From the NCBI GenBank assembly GCA_949130495.1, contig OX422207.1:837873573-837937572 (forward strand): a DNA stretch of 64,000 nt. Reading direction: 5' to 3'. The translations under genes and the position numbers were made by a program. Below, piece after piece: positions 1 through 10,436 of the stretch; the stretch's first letter is position 1; each line of letters opens with the position of its first letter. Below the pieces are notes generated by a model, which did no database searches, was not told the DNA's origin, and saw nothing but the letters and a program-made list of their open reading frames with translations. Source of the DNA: Sambucus nigra (Eukaryota; Streptophyta; Magnoliopsida; Dipsacales; Adoxaceae).

Positions 1-165
1 CAAAAGCGTAAAGTTCTACTCAGAATTCGAATCCGACGCCTAAAGGGAAGTTGAAGAACATGACTTCACAAGAGCATCGGAAGAAACGACACTCAAATCA
101 GAGTTCGAGATCAAAAGTTATGGCCAGTCAAAGATGAAAGGGAAAAGTCAACATGGAAAAAATTC

Positions 166-350
166 GGACCGATCCGGTGGGAACCGGACTGATCCGAAAT
201 GACCCAAGTCCAGTAGATCTCGGATGGATAACAAACCGATGATAACAGAACCGATCTGATGGATATCGGACCGGTCCGGTAGAATAAAAAAAGAACCGAT
301 CCGGTGGCTAAAAAACGGACCGATCCGGTATATATCCGGACCGGTCCGGT
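166..350 (+). promoter_or_regulatory. Cluster of palindromic GGACCGATCCGGT-type boxes in the Athila LTR
   Basis: About seven variants of one 13-15 base palindromic word lie at 166-178, 181-198, 248-260, 267-280, 293-305, 316-329 and 336-350. The cores are ACCGATCCGGT and ACCGGTCCGGT. They end about 100 bases upstream of the TATA box. The right LTR carries the same set at +10660, and related boxes occur again at 7295-7421 ahead of the env-like ORF. The location suggests enhancer or protein-binding sites. That role is inferred. Confidence 0.6.
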
Positions 351-452
351 CATGCGAAATCCTGGCATTTATTGTGAAGATTTTGACGTGCATAGCTGGT
401 GAAAACTTGCGCAACAAGCGATTATGGCTGTCAAATTTGTGTTAGTTTGTGC

Positions 453-460
453 TATAAAAG
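453..460 (+). promoter_or_regulatory. LTR TATA box (TATAAAAG)
   Basis: TATAAAAG is followed by a GC-richer stretch, as expected for the U3/R boundary of a plant LTR. The same sequence is conserved at 11113-11120 in the right LTR. The transcription start would lie about 30 bases downstream. Confidence 0.65.
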
Positions 461-1328
461 CCCATGCCCTACCTCATTCTAAGGAGGTCGAATTCTAGGT
501 TGGTTTTTGAGAGAGTAATTCAGAAGTTAGAAAATTTTTACTTTCTTTGATAGGAGTTTTTCATGAACCCTAGTTTGTAAGGATTTCTAGATTCCAATTC
601 TTTTCCTGCTGCTGAATTCAAGTAAAACAATTTCATTCTCTTGTTTGATTATTTGCAAAATTATTTCCAATGTTTTATAGATCTATAATTATGTGTATGA
701 ATTTGTCTTCTAATCAAATTATATCTAGCTAAATTCATAAGGGCTGGGGTACATTAACTCAATCCGAGGCAAATTACTTATATAGAAAATAGAAGATAAA
801 TTAATTCCGACCAAATCGTGAATGAGAATTATACAAACATAGTCAATCTTTTAATCTCTCTTGCCCTAGGTACTTGAGATGTTTAAGAACGCTTTGCGAG
901 TATAATTGTCCATTCACCGCTTTATATTTACCTTTGATTTCATATGATGAGGGATAGATCCTTCATATATGTAATGCTTAGGATTTATAAAGGCTGTATT
1001 TAGTTTAGAATTTTAATTTTCAATTCAAGTATTCTATACGGTAATTCGTTAAGGTTTGAGGGATTGTACCCTACCCCATTTTCTTTCATTTGTCAATCTA
1101 ATTTCTTCACAATTTTTTAGGTTTTTTGAAGTCCCAATCATCAATCACCTTTTTATTTCTTTGAAGGAATCATTCTAAGATTTAATAACTTTCCCTATAA
1201 ATAGTGCCAATTTTTTATCCCCGTGGATACGATCCTGACTTGTCGGATTATTACTAACGCGACAGGCTTGCACTTGCGCCTAGAGAAAATGCACTTTTGA
1301 GACAAATTCTTAGTCGCATCAAGTTTTT

Positions 1329-1346
1329 TGGCGCCGTTGCCGAGGA
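1329..1346 (+). other. Primer binding site for tRNA-Asp
   Basis: TGGCGCCGTTGCCGAGGA starts seven bases after the LTR end. It is complementary to the 3' end of plant tRNA-Asp with one mismatch (A where G is expected). A tRNA-Asp primer is typical of Athila elements. Bases 1347-1618 are the untranslated leader, in which I see nothing else. Confidence 0.9.
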
Positions 1347-1618
1347 TTATCAATTGGTATAAATTAGGAAAGTAATTTTAATCTACAAGTGATTTCGAAA
1401 AAAAAAATTATCTTTACATCTCATCTCTTATGTGCTTATATGCAGAATTAATCTTCCACCCAAGTTCACGAAAATCCTATTGCCGAAGCAAATTCTGAAA
1501 ATTCTCATACCACTAGTCTCCTCATTTTTGGGTTCCACCTCCTTCGCCTAATAATTCAATCATAAGTCGTTCATTGAGTCAAACACTGAGTGAGAATTCT
1601 GAATCTTTCGGTAGCAAT

Positions 1619-2958
1619 ATGTCGGAGCATGGTAGTGTTGGTGTTGGTGCTGGAGAGGATGAGATACCATACCTTCCCATGAAAGATTTGTTATTTCCAG
1701 AGATAACTGTTACCCCTGGTTGCATTTTACTCCCGTATAATGCCGGTCAGTTCCATTTTCAAAATGGTATGATTCAAATTCTTCCTACATTTCACGGGAT
1801 GGATTCTAAAAAACCATATCTCCATCTTAGAGAGTTCGAGGAAGCATGTGAGACGTTTGGTGACCAAGATTGTCCACAAGATGTAATCCGGTTAAAGCTT
1901 TTCCCTTTTTCCTTAAAGGATAAAGCTAAAACTTGGTTATGGTCCCTACCCCCAAATTCTGTGTTATCTTGGAGAGATATGCAAACCAAGTTTCTCTCCA
2001 AATTCTTTCCACAACACAAAACCAATTCTGTTAAAGCCCAAATTCAAGCTTTTTGACAAAATGAGAATGAGGCTTTTGATAAATGTTGGGAGAGATTTCA
2101 GAAGTTAGTTAGTGCTTGCCCACATCATGGATTTGAAAAGCATCATCTGATTTCATTTTTTCATCAATGCCTTACTCTAGCATCCAAACAACTTGTTCAA
2201 ACTATGTGTGAAAGACCTTTTTGGGAGTTAGATTCAAGCGATGCTGAGGCTCATCTGAAATATGTAGCAGAGACTACACAAGCATGGGATATTTCTAATC
2301 GCAATAGTCAAAATCGAAATCGATAAGTGCCTAATTTGCTTGTTGCGTCCGGTATTTATCACTTGGACAAGGACACTTTGTTGGATAAAAAATTTGACCA
2401 ATTGGAGAAGAATTTGAGATATATGCTTGAAGTGCGATTGAGATAAGTAACTGGACCCGTGCAAGCCGGGAAGGAGAAAGCGTGTGCCATTTGTACTGCG
2501 GGTCATTCTACCAAAGGATGTCCTACCATCCTTGCATACAAGACAATGTACACTGAACAAGTTGAGGTAATAGGAGGGTTTTGCGCAAATTATAATGCGC
2601 ATCAAGGGAATGCATACAATCAATCATGGAGGAATAATCGTGGGTTCAATTATGGACAACCCCAAGGGGGGGTGGCTCCTAACCCACATATGACTCTACC
2701 ACCACCTCCTCAATTTCAGCAAGTGGCTCCTCCAATGCTAAATCCTATGCAGGTACCACCTCCTAGTCCGTATGTCTCTCCTCCTAGGCGATCTCTTGAA
2801 GATAACCTGAATCAATTCATCCAATCTCAAAAGAGAGCAATGCTAAATATGATCGAATGTTCACTGAAATTCATACTAGCATTTCTAGGTTGCAATCAGC
2901 TGTGAATACTCAGGAGAAGGGTAAATTCCCAGCCCAAGGCCAAAGACCTCCTCTTTAA
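1619..2958 (+). pseudogene. gag: Athila gag (capsid and nucleocapsid), broken
   Basis: Gag would form the virus-like particle and bind RNA. The first in-frame ATG is at 1619, and the frame is already open from 1574. A Retrotrans_gag-type core is clear near 1900-2040, with SLKDKAKTWLWSLP followed by a W-R-x-x-x-x-K-F-L-x-K-F-F-P block. A zinc knuckle of the CX2CX3HX4C type used by Athila (CAICTAGHSTKGC) lies at about 2483-2521. A proline-rich tail follows. In-frame stops occur at 2054-2056, 2324-2326 and 2444-2446. A frameshift near 2850 moves the remaining tail into another frame, which ends at 2956-2958. The stops sit inside otherwise continuous homology, so this is a decayed gag. Confidence 0.88.
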
Positions 2959-3852
2959 GGACAATCCACGGTTAGCTCCACATCATCGGATTTTCCAGAA
3001 CAATGCCAAGCTGTTACTACTCTACGTAGTGGCCGCGTAATTAATCTAGCACCAAAACTTCCAAAGGAGAAAGATGAGGGAGTTGAACCTGAAATTCCCA
3101 AGGAATCTAAAACTTCTGAGTCTGCAGAGACTCCGTTAGAAACGGAATACAAAGATGAGGGAGTTGAAACTGAAATTGAAGTCAAACTGCCCACTGCTGC
3201 TCCATTTCCTCAACGCTTAGTACCACCCAAAAAAGGGGCTTCGCGTACAGAAGTGTTGGATGTTTTGAAGCAAGTAAAATTGAACTTTCCATTTCTTGAC
3301 GCTATTCAATAAATTCCAGCATATGCTAAGGTTATCAAAGATCTTTTGACTGTCAAACGACGGCTCAAGGTGAAGAAGAATGTTTTCTTGGCACAAAATG
3401 TGAGCTCGGTCCTTCTCAATGATCTTCCACCAAAATTCAAGGATCCTGGTGCACCTACAATTTCGTGCGTCATAGGAGAAAAAAGAGTGGAAAAAGCATT
3501 GCTTGACTTAGGTGAGAGTGTAAACATCCTTCCATACTCCATCTATAAGCAGCTTGATTGAGGTGATTTAAAACCTACCCGAATCACTCTACAGTTAGCG
3601 GATCAAACAGTGAAAGGGCCTCGTGGGGTTGTAGAGGACGTGATAGTTCAAGTGGACACGTTCTACTTTCCTGTTAATTTTGTCATTTGGGACACTGAGC
3701 CTGCTCCCCATGCGATAAATCATGTTCCAATAATATTGGGCCGTCCATTTTTAGCTACTGCTAATTCTTTGATCAATACACGGAATGGCCAAATGCAACT
3801 CACTTTTGGAAACATGACTCTCGAGACCAATATTTTCAATGTCGCTAATTAA
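2959..3852 (+). pseudogene. Athila gag-pol linker and aspartic protease, broken
   Basis: The linker reads AVTTLRSGRVI (about 3010-3042), a word seen at this place in Athila polyproteins, followed by an acidic stretch. The protease has its active-site region as LLDLGESVNILP (about 3502-3537), so the catalytic D-x-G is present as D-L-G. The flap and C-terminal part end in ILGRPFLATA near 3740-3768. Stops lie at 3310-3312, 3559-3561 and 3850-3852. The protease would cut the polyprotein, but here it cannot be made intact. Confidence 0.85.
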
Positions 3853-5616
3853 ATGGGTGATGAGGATGAAATTCTTGAGGTTGACCTTATTGAAGAAGTG
3901 GTGGATGAGCACATCGAGAAAATTATAGGAGGAGATGCATTGGAAGTGTGTTTAGTGCAAAGTAGTGAGAAAAAGAGTCCTTATACTGAGTTTGAGTGAG
4001 AGGTGGAAGAGTTGGAAACTTGGTTACAAGAGGAAGAGAGTTTTGAGAGTTTAAGAGATGTTGACTGGATTTCTAGGTTTGAAGAATTGCCTCAGAGGGC
4101 AACAACCATGATTCCCTCTGAAAATAGATTTCCTAGTCTTGAGTTGAAGAAACTACCCTCACATGTCAAATATGCTTTTCTGGGAGAGAATGATACATTT
4201 CCTGTTGTTGTTTCTTCCCGTTTAGAAAAAGAGCAAGAGGGTATGTTATTGGATGTGTTACGGAAGCATAGAAATGCTTTTGGTTGGACTATAGCATATT
4301 TGAAAGGTATAAGTCCATTGATTTGTACCCATGAAATCCATCTTGAGGAAGAGGTGAAGCCCTCGCGTGAGATGCAAAGGCGATTAAACCCAACCATGAA
4401 AGATGTAGTCACAGCGGAAATCATCAAATTGCTAGATGCTGGGATTATCTATCCCATTTCTGATAGTAAATGGGTAAGCCCAATTCAGGTCATTCCAAAA
4501 AAGTTGGTCATGACCGTGGTTGAAAATGCTAAGGGAGAATTAATCCCTCAACGCACTACCACCGGGTGGGGTGTTTGGATTGACTACCGAAAGCTCAATG
4601 CTGGAACTCGAAAAGACCATTTTACCTTATCGTTCATTGATTAAGTGATTGAACGAGTGGCAGTCCATCCTTACTACTGTTTCCTAGATGGGTATTCTGG
4701 TTATAATCAGATTGAAGTGGATGTACTTGATCAAGAAAAGATGACTTTTACATGTTCATTTGGTACGTTTGCCTATAAACGTATGCCATTTGGGTTATGT
4801 AATGCGCCAGCTACTTTTCAAAGGTGCATGCTAAGTCTCTCTAGTGACATGATTGAAAAAGGTCTTGAGGTGTTCATGGACGATTTCAGCATTTTCGGTC
4901 CATCTTTTGACCAATATTTAGCTAATCTTGAAAGAGTTCTATTCCGGTGTGTGGAAAAAGACTTGGTCCTCAATTGGGAAAAATGCCATTTTATGGTCAC
5001 CGAGGGTGTAGTTTTAGGCCACATAGTCTCATCTAGGGGGATTGAAGTTGATCGAGCAAAAATTGAAGTAATAGCTGAGTTATCCCCGCCAAAATCACTT
5101 AAAGATGTGAGGTCCTTTCTAGGCCATGCTGGATTTTATAGGAGATTTATCAAAGACTTTAGCGCCATCGCTAGACCTTTGAGTAATCTTCTCATGAAGG
5201 ACACTCCATTTGAATGGAATAAAGCATGTCAAGAAGCTTTTGATAAACTTAAAAGCATGCTTATTTTCGTGCCTATCATGCAAGCTCCTGACTGGTCACT
5301 CCCATTTGAGCTTATGTGTGATGCAAGTGATTACGCGATTGGGACCGTTCTTGGACAGAGAAAAGACAAGAAAGCTCATGCTATTTACTATGCTAGCAGA
5401 ACATTATCTGGCCCTCAGCTTAACTACTCTACTACAGAGAAAGAGTTACTAGCAGTCGTTTTTTCCCTAAACAAATTCCGCTCTTACATTGTTGGGTCGC
5501 CTATCATTTGCTTCACTGATCACTCGGCCCTCAAATACCTCTTGAGCAAGAAAGATGCCAAACCCCTTCTAATCAGGTGGATCCTACTCTTACAAGAGTT
5601 TAATCTCTCGATTTAA
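3853..5616 (+). pseudogene. pol: Athila reverse transcriptase and RNase H, broken
   Basis: An acidic spacer with a stop at 3997-3999 leads into the RT entry region (W..Y..G....C.H.I near 4288-4340). RT motifs follow: WVSPIQVIPKK, WIDYRKLN, the palm block FLDGYSGYNQI (about 4681-4713) and the catalytic FMDD (about 4876-4887). RNase H follows, with YASRTLSGPQLNYSTTEKE near 5389-5445 and DHSALKYLL near 5518-5544. A stop at 4642-4644 splits the RT between fingers and palm, and a stop at 5614-5616 ends the RNase H frame. Apart from the stops the catalytic residues look preserved. Confidence 0.92.
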
Positions 5617-7038
5617 GACAATAAAGGAGTAGAAAACGTCGTTGCTGACCATTTGTCACGCCTCTCGTCCGACGTACCTATTGATCCCATTCCCATAGAC
5701 GAGAATTTTCTGAATGAAAATCTATTTGCTACTTCTTCTCTCCCCTGGTTTGCGGATATAATTAATTACCTTGTTACTGGAGTTGTTCCATCTAATTGGA
5801 ATCCGCAAGAGAGAAGGAAGTTCATTACACGGTCACACATGTTCTTTTACGATGATCCATATTTGTTTAAGTATTGTGATGATCAAATCATCCGGAGATG
5901 TGTACCTGATGAAGAAATCCAAGCGGTAATTCGATTATGTCATTCAGAAGCATGTGGAGGTCATTTTTCCAAAAATAAAACTGCTGCAAAAATCCTTCAA
6001 AGTGGTCTCTACTAGCCCACAATCTTTCGGGATGTGAATACTTTTTGTAAATCATGCGATAGATGCCAAAGAATGGGAGCTATTACTCGCCGTGACATGA
6101 TGCCATTAACCCCAATTTTAGTCTTGGAGTTGTTTGATTGTTGGGGTATTGACTTCATGGGGACCTTTCCACCTTCTTTTGGTTTTCTATACATCCTCGT
6201 CGATGTAGACTACGTCTCAAAATGGGTACAGGCCATAGCTACAAGGACGAATGACAATAAGGTGGTGATAAAATTCATTCAAGAAAACATACTTTCTCAT
6301 TTCGGAATGCCTAAGGCCATAATCAGTGATAATGGAACCCATTTTTGCAATAGGCCTATGGAGAAACTAATGCGGAAGTATGGAGTTGTCCATAAAGTTG
6401 GAACAACTTATCACCCTCAATCGAATGGCCAAGCCTAGCTTGCCAATCGGGAAATCAAAAATATCTTGGAAAAGACAGTCGAGTCTAATAGGAAAGACTG
6501 GTCTCTCAGATTGAATGATGCGCTCTGGGCGTATAGAACTACATATAACAATCCCCTTGGTATGTCCCCATTTTGATTTGTGTATGGCAAGCCTTGTCAT
6601 CTTCCGGTTGAAATCGAACACAAAGCATATTGGGCTATCAAAAGGGTGAACTTCAATATGGACAAAGCAGGTGAAACACGTAAACTTCAGTTGAATGAGT
6701 TGGAAGAAATACGCAATGATGCGTATGAAAGTGCTAAAATATCCAAGGAACGAATGAAACGAGCTCATGACAGAATCATTCGTAGGAAAAAGTTTCATTC
6801 GGGGCAAAAAGTACTTCTTTACAACTCGAGGTTGCACTTGTTTCCCAGAAAATTGCGGTCAAGATGGTCGGGTCCGTTCATTGTGAAAGAGGTATTTCAC
6901 CATGGAGCTGTTGAACTCAAAGATGAGAAAGGGGGAAACACATTTAAGGTTAATGGGCATCGTCTCAAGCCTTATTTGGAAGCGATCGTCAAGGAAGCCG
7001 ACACAATCTGGTTGTCGGACCCCATTTATGGGGATTGA
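5617..7038 (+). pseudogene. pol: Athila integrase, broken
   Basis: The frame resumes after RNase H with a V-A-D-H-L-S-R block. The zinc-binding HHCC region spans about 5940-6075 (H and H near CHSEACGGHF, then CKSCDRC). The DDE core has D in WGIDFMG (about 6145-6165), D in ISDNGTHF (about 6322-6345) and the catalytic E in NREIK near 6450. The C-terminal domain (GPY/F type) reads [12 protein letters not shown] near 6859-6894. Stops lie at 6013-6015, 6436-6438 and 6574-6576. The terminal stop is 7036-7038. Confidence 0.9.
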
Positions 7039-7649
7039 TTGAAAAAGGAAGTTGAGGTCATCGCACCCCCGACATGTATGGGGTGATGGTTGTACATAAG
7101 AGTCTTAGGAGTTAGGAGTCGTAAGTTAGTGTCAGGCACGGGGTTGGGAATACGATGCGTTTAGGGGTGTTAAGGTTTCGATGAGCATTGCGGGAATTTT
7201 GAAGTGCGAGGTGTTGTAAAGGAATCCTTGGAATGGAGAAAAGGAGCATAAACAGTGAGAGTAATAGTGAGAAGGAAATTCTAAAAATTTAGCAGACCGG
7301 ACCGGTCCGGTCCTGAATTAAAAGAACCGATCCGGTTAAGGCGGATCGGTTCGGGTGAAAATAAAAAGAACCGATCCGGTTAAGTCGGATCGGTCCGGTA
7401 TTACAACCAGATCGGTCTGGTAATCTGCAGAATTTTACTTCCCGAGGTTTACACCTCTTCAATCCTAACCAAATTCATTCCCCCAATCCCATCTTTTCCC
7501 CAAAAAAATTCATCCCCCCTATTTCCCCCCATCCATTCCCTCCTATTTCATAATCCATCTTATAAATACATCCATCCCACACCCCATTTTCTTCACACCT
7601 CCATATCTTCTCTCTTCTCTCTCACTTGCTAGCTACTTACTCCATATCT
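7039..7649 (+). promoter_or_regulatory. Spacer between integrase and env-like ORF with palindromic boxes and a TATA-like box
   Basis: No coding homology is seen. Palindromic boxes of the same type as in the LTR lie at 7295-7313, 7324-7336, 7342-7353, 7368-7380, 7386-7399 and 7406-7421. A C/T-rich stretch follows, then TATAAATA at 7561-7568 and a CT-rich leader up to the ATG at 7650. The layout repeats that of the LTR (boxes, then TATA within about 100-150 bases) and resembles a plant promoter. It may drive a separate env-like transcript. That use is inferred. Confidence 0.55.
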
Positions 7650-8795
7650 ATGGCTACTCCCCAGAAATATACCTCCATTGAAGTCCTACCCGACGGCAAT
7701 GGCGAATACCGTTCTCGCCGTGAAGCAAATTGGTGCCGTCGGTTTTTCAGTCCGACAAGAAAAATTCACATTGAACGTCAAGTGTTGTGGGATCAACTGC
7801 CCAATTCTGTCATAGCCATGTTAATGTCACGAGGCTGGTGCAGATTTTTCAATGAGCCCTATGAAGCTGTTTGGGAGAATAAAGTGTGTCAATTTTACGG
7901 TTCGCTTGTTCGTACCGCTGAATTTGAATCCCATGCTTTTGTGGATTCCACACCTATACCGTTCTCACTTGCAATTATGGCCCAGAAACTCGAGTCTTAC
8001 GGTACGACCACTTCGGCTCAATTTAATTATCCTAGTCCCGATCCCGTTCTCACCAAAGCAGTTTGCATCTCAAGAATCGAGCCCGGTGCGGTTTGGACTA
8101 CTGAGACCTTTCCCGTTGGTCGATTATCCGACAAGGCACGGTTCACTTTTCACATCGTTTGTGCCAATATTTTTCAAACCTCCAATGATTCAGCAATGCG
8201 GCCGCGTCAAGCTACGATGATGTATCACTTGTTTGACCATGCAACTGTTATCAATTTGGCCCTCACATTTTACAATGATATCCTCTTTGTGGCCTACGAC
8301 AAAAAGGGTCGGGCACCTCTTCCTTATGGCTGTCTTATTACATCCTTGCTTAAGGATGCCGGGATTGAACCACCACAAGATCTTATCAACTTGCCTAAGC
8401 CATCAGGACAAGAGTCCCGCACTCGCAGTGAAAGGCAAATTCAGTTGATCCGTGCAAGGCGTGACGGAGATTTGAGTGATGAGGAGACCGATGAAGAAGA
8501 GGACGTTGCTGATGAGGATGTTGAGATGGAAGAAGGTGAGGAGGAAGAACATGATGAAACCGCTGATCCGGATTATGTTCCGGTTGGTACGGGCTTGACT
8601 GAGCGTATTCTCTCTCTTGAAACGCATTTCGACGGGTTCGTGACGTCCTACGATAGGGACATGAGTTTGGTCCTGCGTATGTAGGCTGACTTATACCGTC
8701 TTCAGTTGGGTCTCGAGGCCCCCCTTCCTCCCTATTACTACAATCCTTATGATCCTGCTACTCCAGGACCTTCCCGTCCCCCACCCGCCCCTTAG
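7650..8795 (+). pseudogene. Athila third ORF (env-like position), Transposase_32-type plant transposon protein
   Basis: The ATG at 7650 is the first in the frame and follows the TATA-like box by about 80 bases. The open frame gives about 344 residues to a TAG at 8682-8684. Beyond that TAG the same frame stays open with tyrosine- and proline-rich sequence to another TAG at 8793-8795, so the first stop probably truncates the protein. The N-terminal part (NWCRRFF, then W..FF..PYE..W.N.V..FY) resembles the domain called putative plant transposon protein in Athila-type elements. The C-terminal part has a long Asp/Glu-rich tract (about residues 275-310). I see no signal peptide or membrane segment, so the env label rests on position only. 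Its function is unknown. Confidence 0.72.
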
Positions 8796-10436
8796 GATGC
8801 CCCGCTACCCCTTTAGGTTTTTGTAATTATGTTTGTAATATTTGCTTCCACAGTGGTGTTGTACTATACAGTTTCATTATGATATTTTCTTGTTTTATTT
8901 ATCACACTACTAATGTTGTCTTCTTTATCTCTCTCGTCCATTTGATTGAGGACAATGCAAATCACTAAGTTAGGGGGGATGACAGGTGCGTATTCATAAA
9001 ACTTCGCATATATATACAAAAAAAAATCAAAAAAGTTGAAAAACGCCAAAATAAAAATTGGAATTTAAATTTTTCAAAAATGTCATCTTTATTCTATTTA
9101 AAGTCTTAAATTATTAACAATCAAATTTCACTAAGCCAAAATGGACCGAAGATGGAAATTGAAAGAAAATTGACGACTTAACGAATAAGTGTGGAGATTG
9201 ATCAAACCCGGTGAGATTTCGAACCTTTCAATTCTTTTTGAGTTTTTAAATCAATCCGAGTTTATGATTAACTTAAAGTTCTTTTTAGCGTTTTAATAAG
9301 TCGTTGATGATCTCAATCCTTTGTTTTGATCGGTTACGGGAAATGTGTGAAATGTTGTCTCGAAATTCGTGCTAAATATATCTCTAAACTTAATTAATCT
9401 CGAGATACATATGGTAATGTGATTAGCAATTTGGACAATGAAGTAGGCCTTCGTTTGTTTAACCCAAAAATATTAGCCATAAAAAGTTGTGAAAAATTAT
9501 TCCTTTGCAACCCAATTTGAGCCTAATAATTTTTTTCCTTTTCGTTTGATAACCCGAAAAACCCAAATAGCCCGAAATTGTGAAAATTGAGAAAATTCAT
9601 CAAGTAAATCCAAATTTTGCAATAAAAGGGGCAAGAAAAAAAAATAGAAAAAGAAAGAGAAAATGAGCAAATGCCCGAAAAAGCACTAATGGACGTCATC
9701 AGGACATTTTCCAATTCCGAACATTCCATCCATTCCCATTTTTACCCTGTACACTTTTTAACCCGAAAAGTCCTAACCGAGTCCGAATGGCGAAATTAAT
9801 TACTGCATGGAGAGCTAAGACATGAAAAGATAATATGAGAGATGAAAATGGTGTGATTAAGAGATGATGTTTCCCGTTTCCTAATAACCGTACTCCTATG
9901 ATGAGATCTTTTCACCATATATTTCCTTCTTTTCAATTTTGTATGCATGAAATTGTGTCCATTATATTTACTCTTTATATCATGCATACCGAGAGAAAAT
10001 AACCACAATCCGAGTGATTCGTTTGTGAGTGCATCCGTAAGAATTGGAATCAAAACGAATTTTCGAAAAGTAACGTAATGCTCAATCGATGGAAATTTGA
10101 GGTTTAATTTTTGGCTTTGCACACACAGACTATGGTTTGAGACATTTGAATATGAATTTATGGTGATTATTTTTTGAAAAGTTCAAATTGTACAATTTTT
10201 AAGTATTTTGATATTTATTTGAGTCAATAAAGAATTTTGTGGGTATATTCACTGTAAACCCTCACGAGACAAAACTCGTCCTACTAGGGTAACCTAAGGG
10301 TTTAAAGGCTTGTTGCATACGCTAAATGCAATCGCTTGCCTGCAAAAAAGGCATTCTATCCTAATAAAAGAATTGAGCTTTAAACTAATTTCAGTTACAT
10401 TGCCCGGGACGTGCAAAGTCCTAAGTTAGGGGGATT
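8796..10436 (+). other. Athila 3' noncoding spacer with two polypurine-tract-like words
   Basis: No coding homology is seen. The spacer holds two nearly identical purine-rich words: CTAAGTTAGGGGGGAT at about 8965-8980 and CTAAGTTAGGGGGAT at 10421-10435. Each is followed by TGAC within a few bases, and each is preceded by a GGAC(A/G)-TGCAAA word. The second is taken as the real PPT because the following TG gives an LTR of normal Athila length. The rest is AT-rich. Confidence 0.6.
10421..10436 (+). other. Polypurine tract of the Athila element
   Basis: AAGTTAGGGGGA lies directly upstream of the TG at 10437 that I take as the start of the right LTR. It would prime plus-strand DNA synthesis. A second copy near 8967 is an alternative. 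Confidence 0.6.

Larger units (their letters stand above)
1..1321 (+). repeat. Athila left (5') LTR, 3' part
   Basis: This is the last 1321 bases of the left LTR, aligned base for base with 10661-11981. It ends in CA at 1320-1321, followed by AG, a T run and then the PBS. It contains GC-rich palindromic boxes (166-350), a TATA box (453-460) and an AT-rich downstream half that would be leader and polyadenylation sequence. The start of the LTR is outside the window. Confidence 0.92.

Noticed and set aside
111..417. Minus-strand frames over the LTR palindromic boxes (and at 10771-11077)
   Set aside because: They are shadows of the repeated boxes. The two LTR copies carry them with frame-neutral changes only by chance, and no family is recognised.
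7650..8795. Endogenous viral envelope gene
   Set aside because: There is no signal peptide, membrane anchor or glycoprotein-like cysteine pattern. The position alone makes it env-like.
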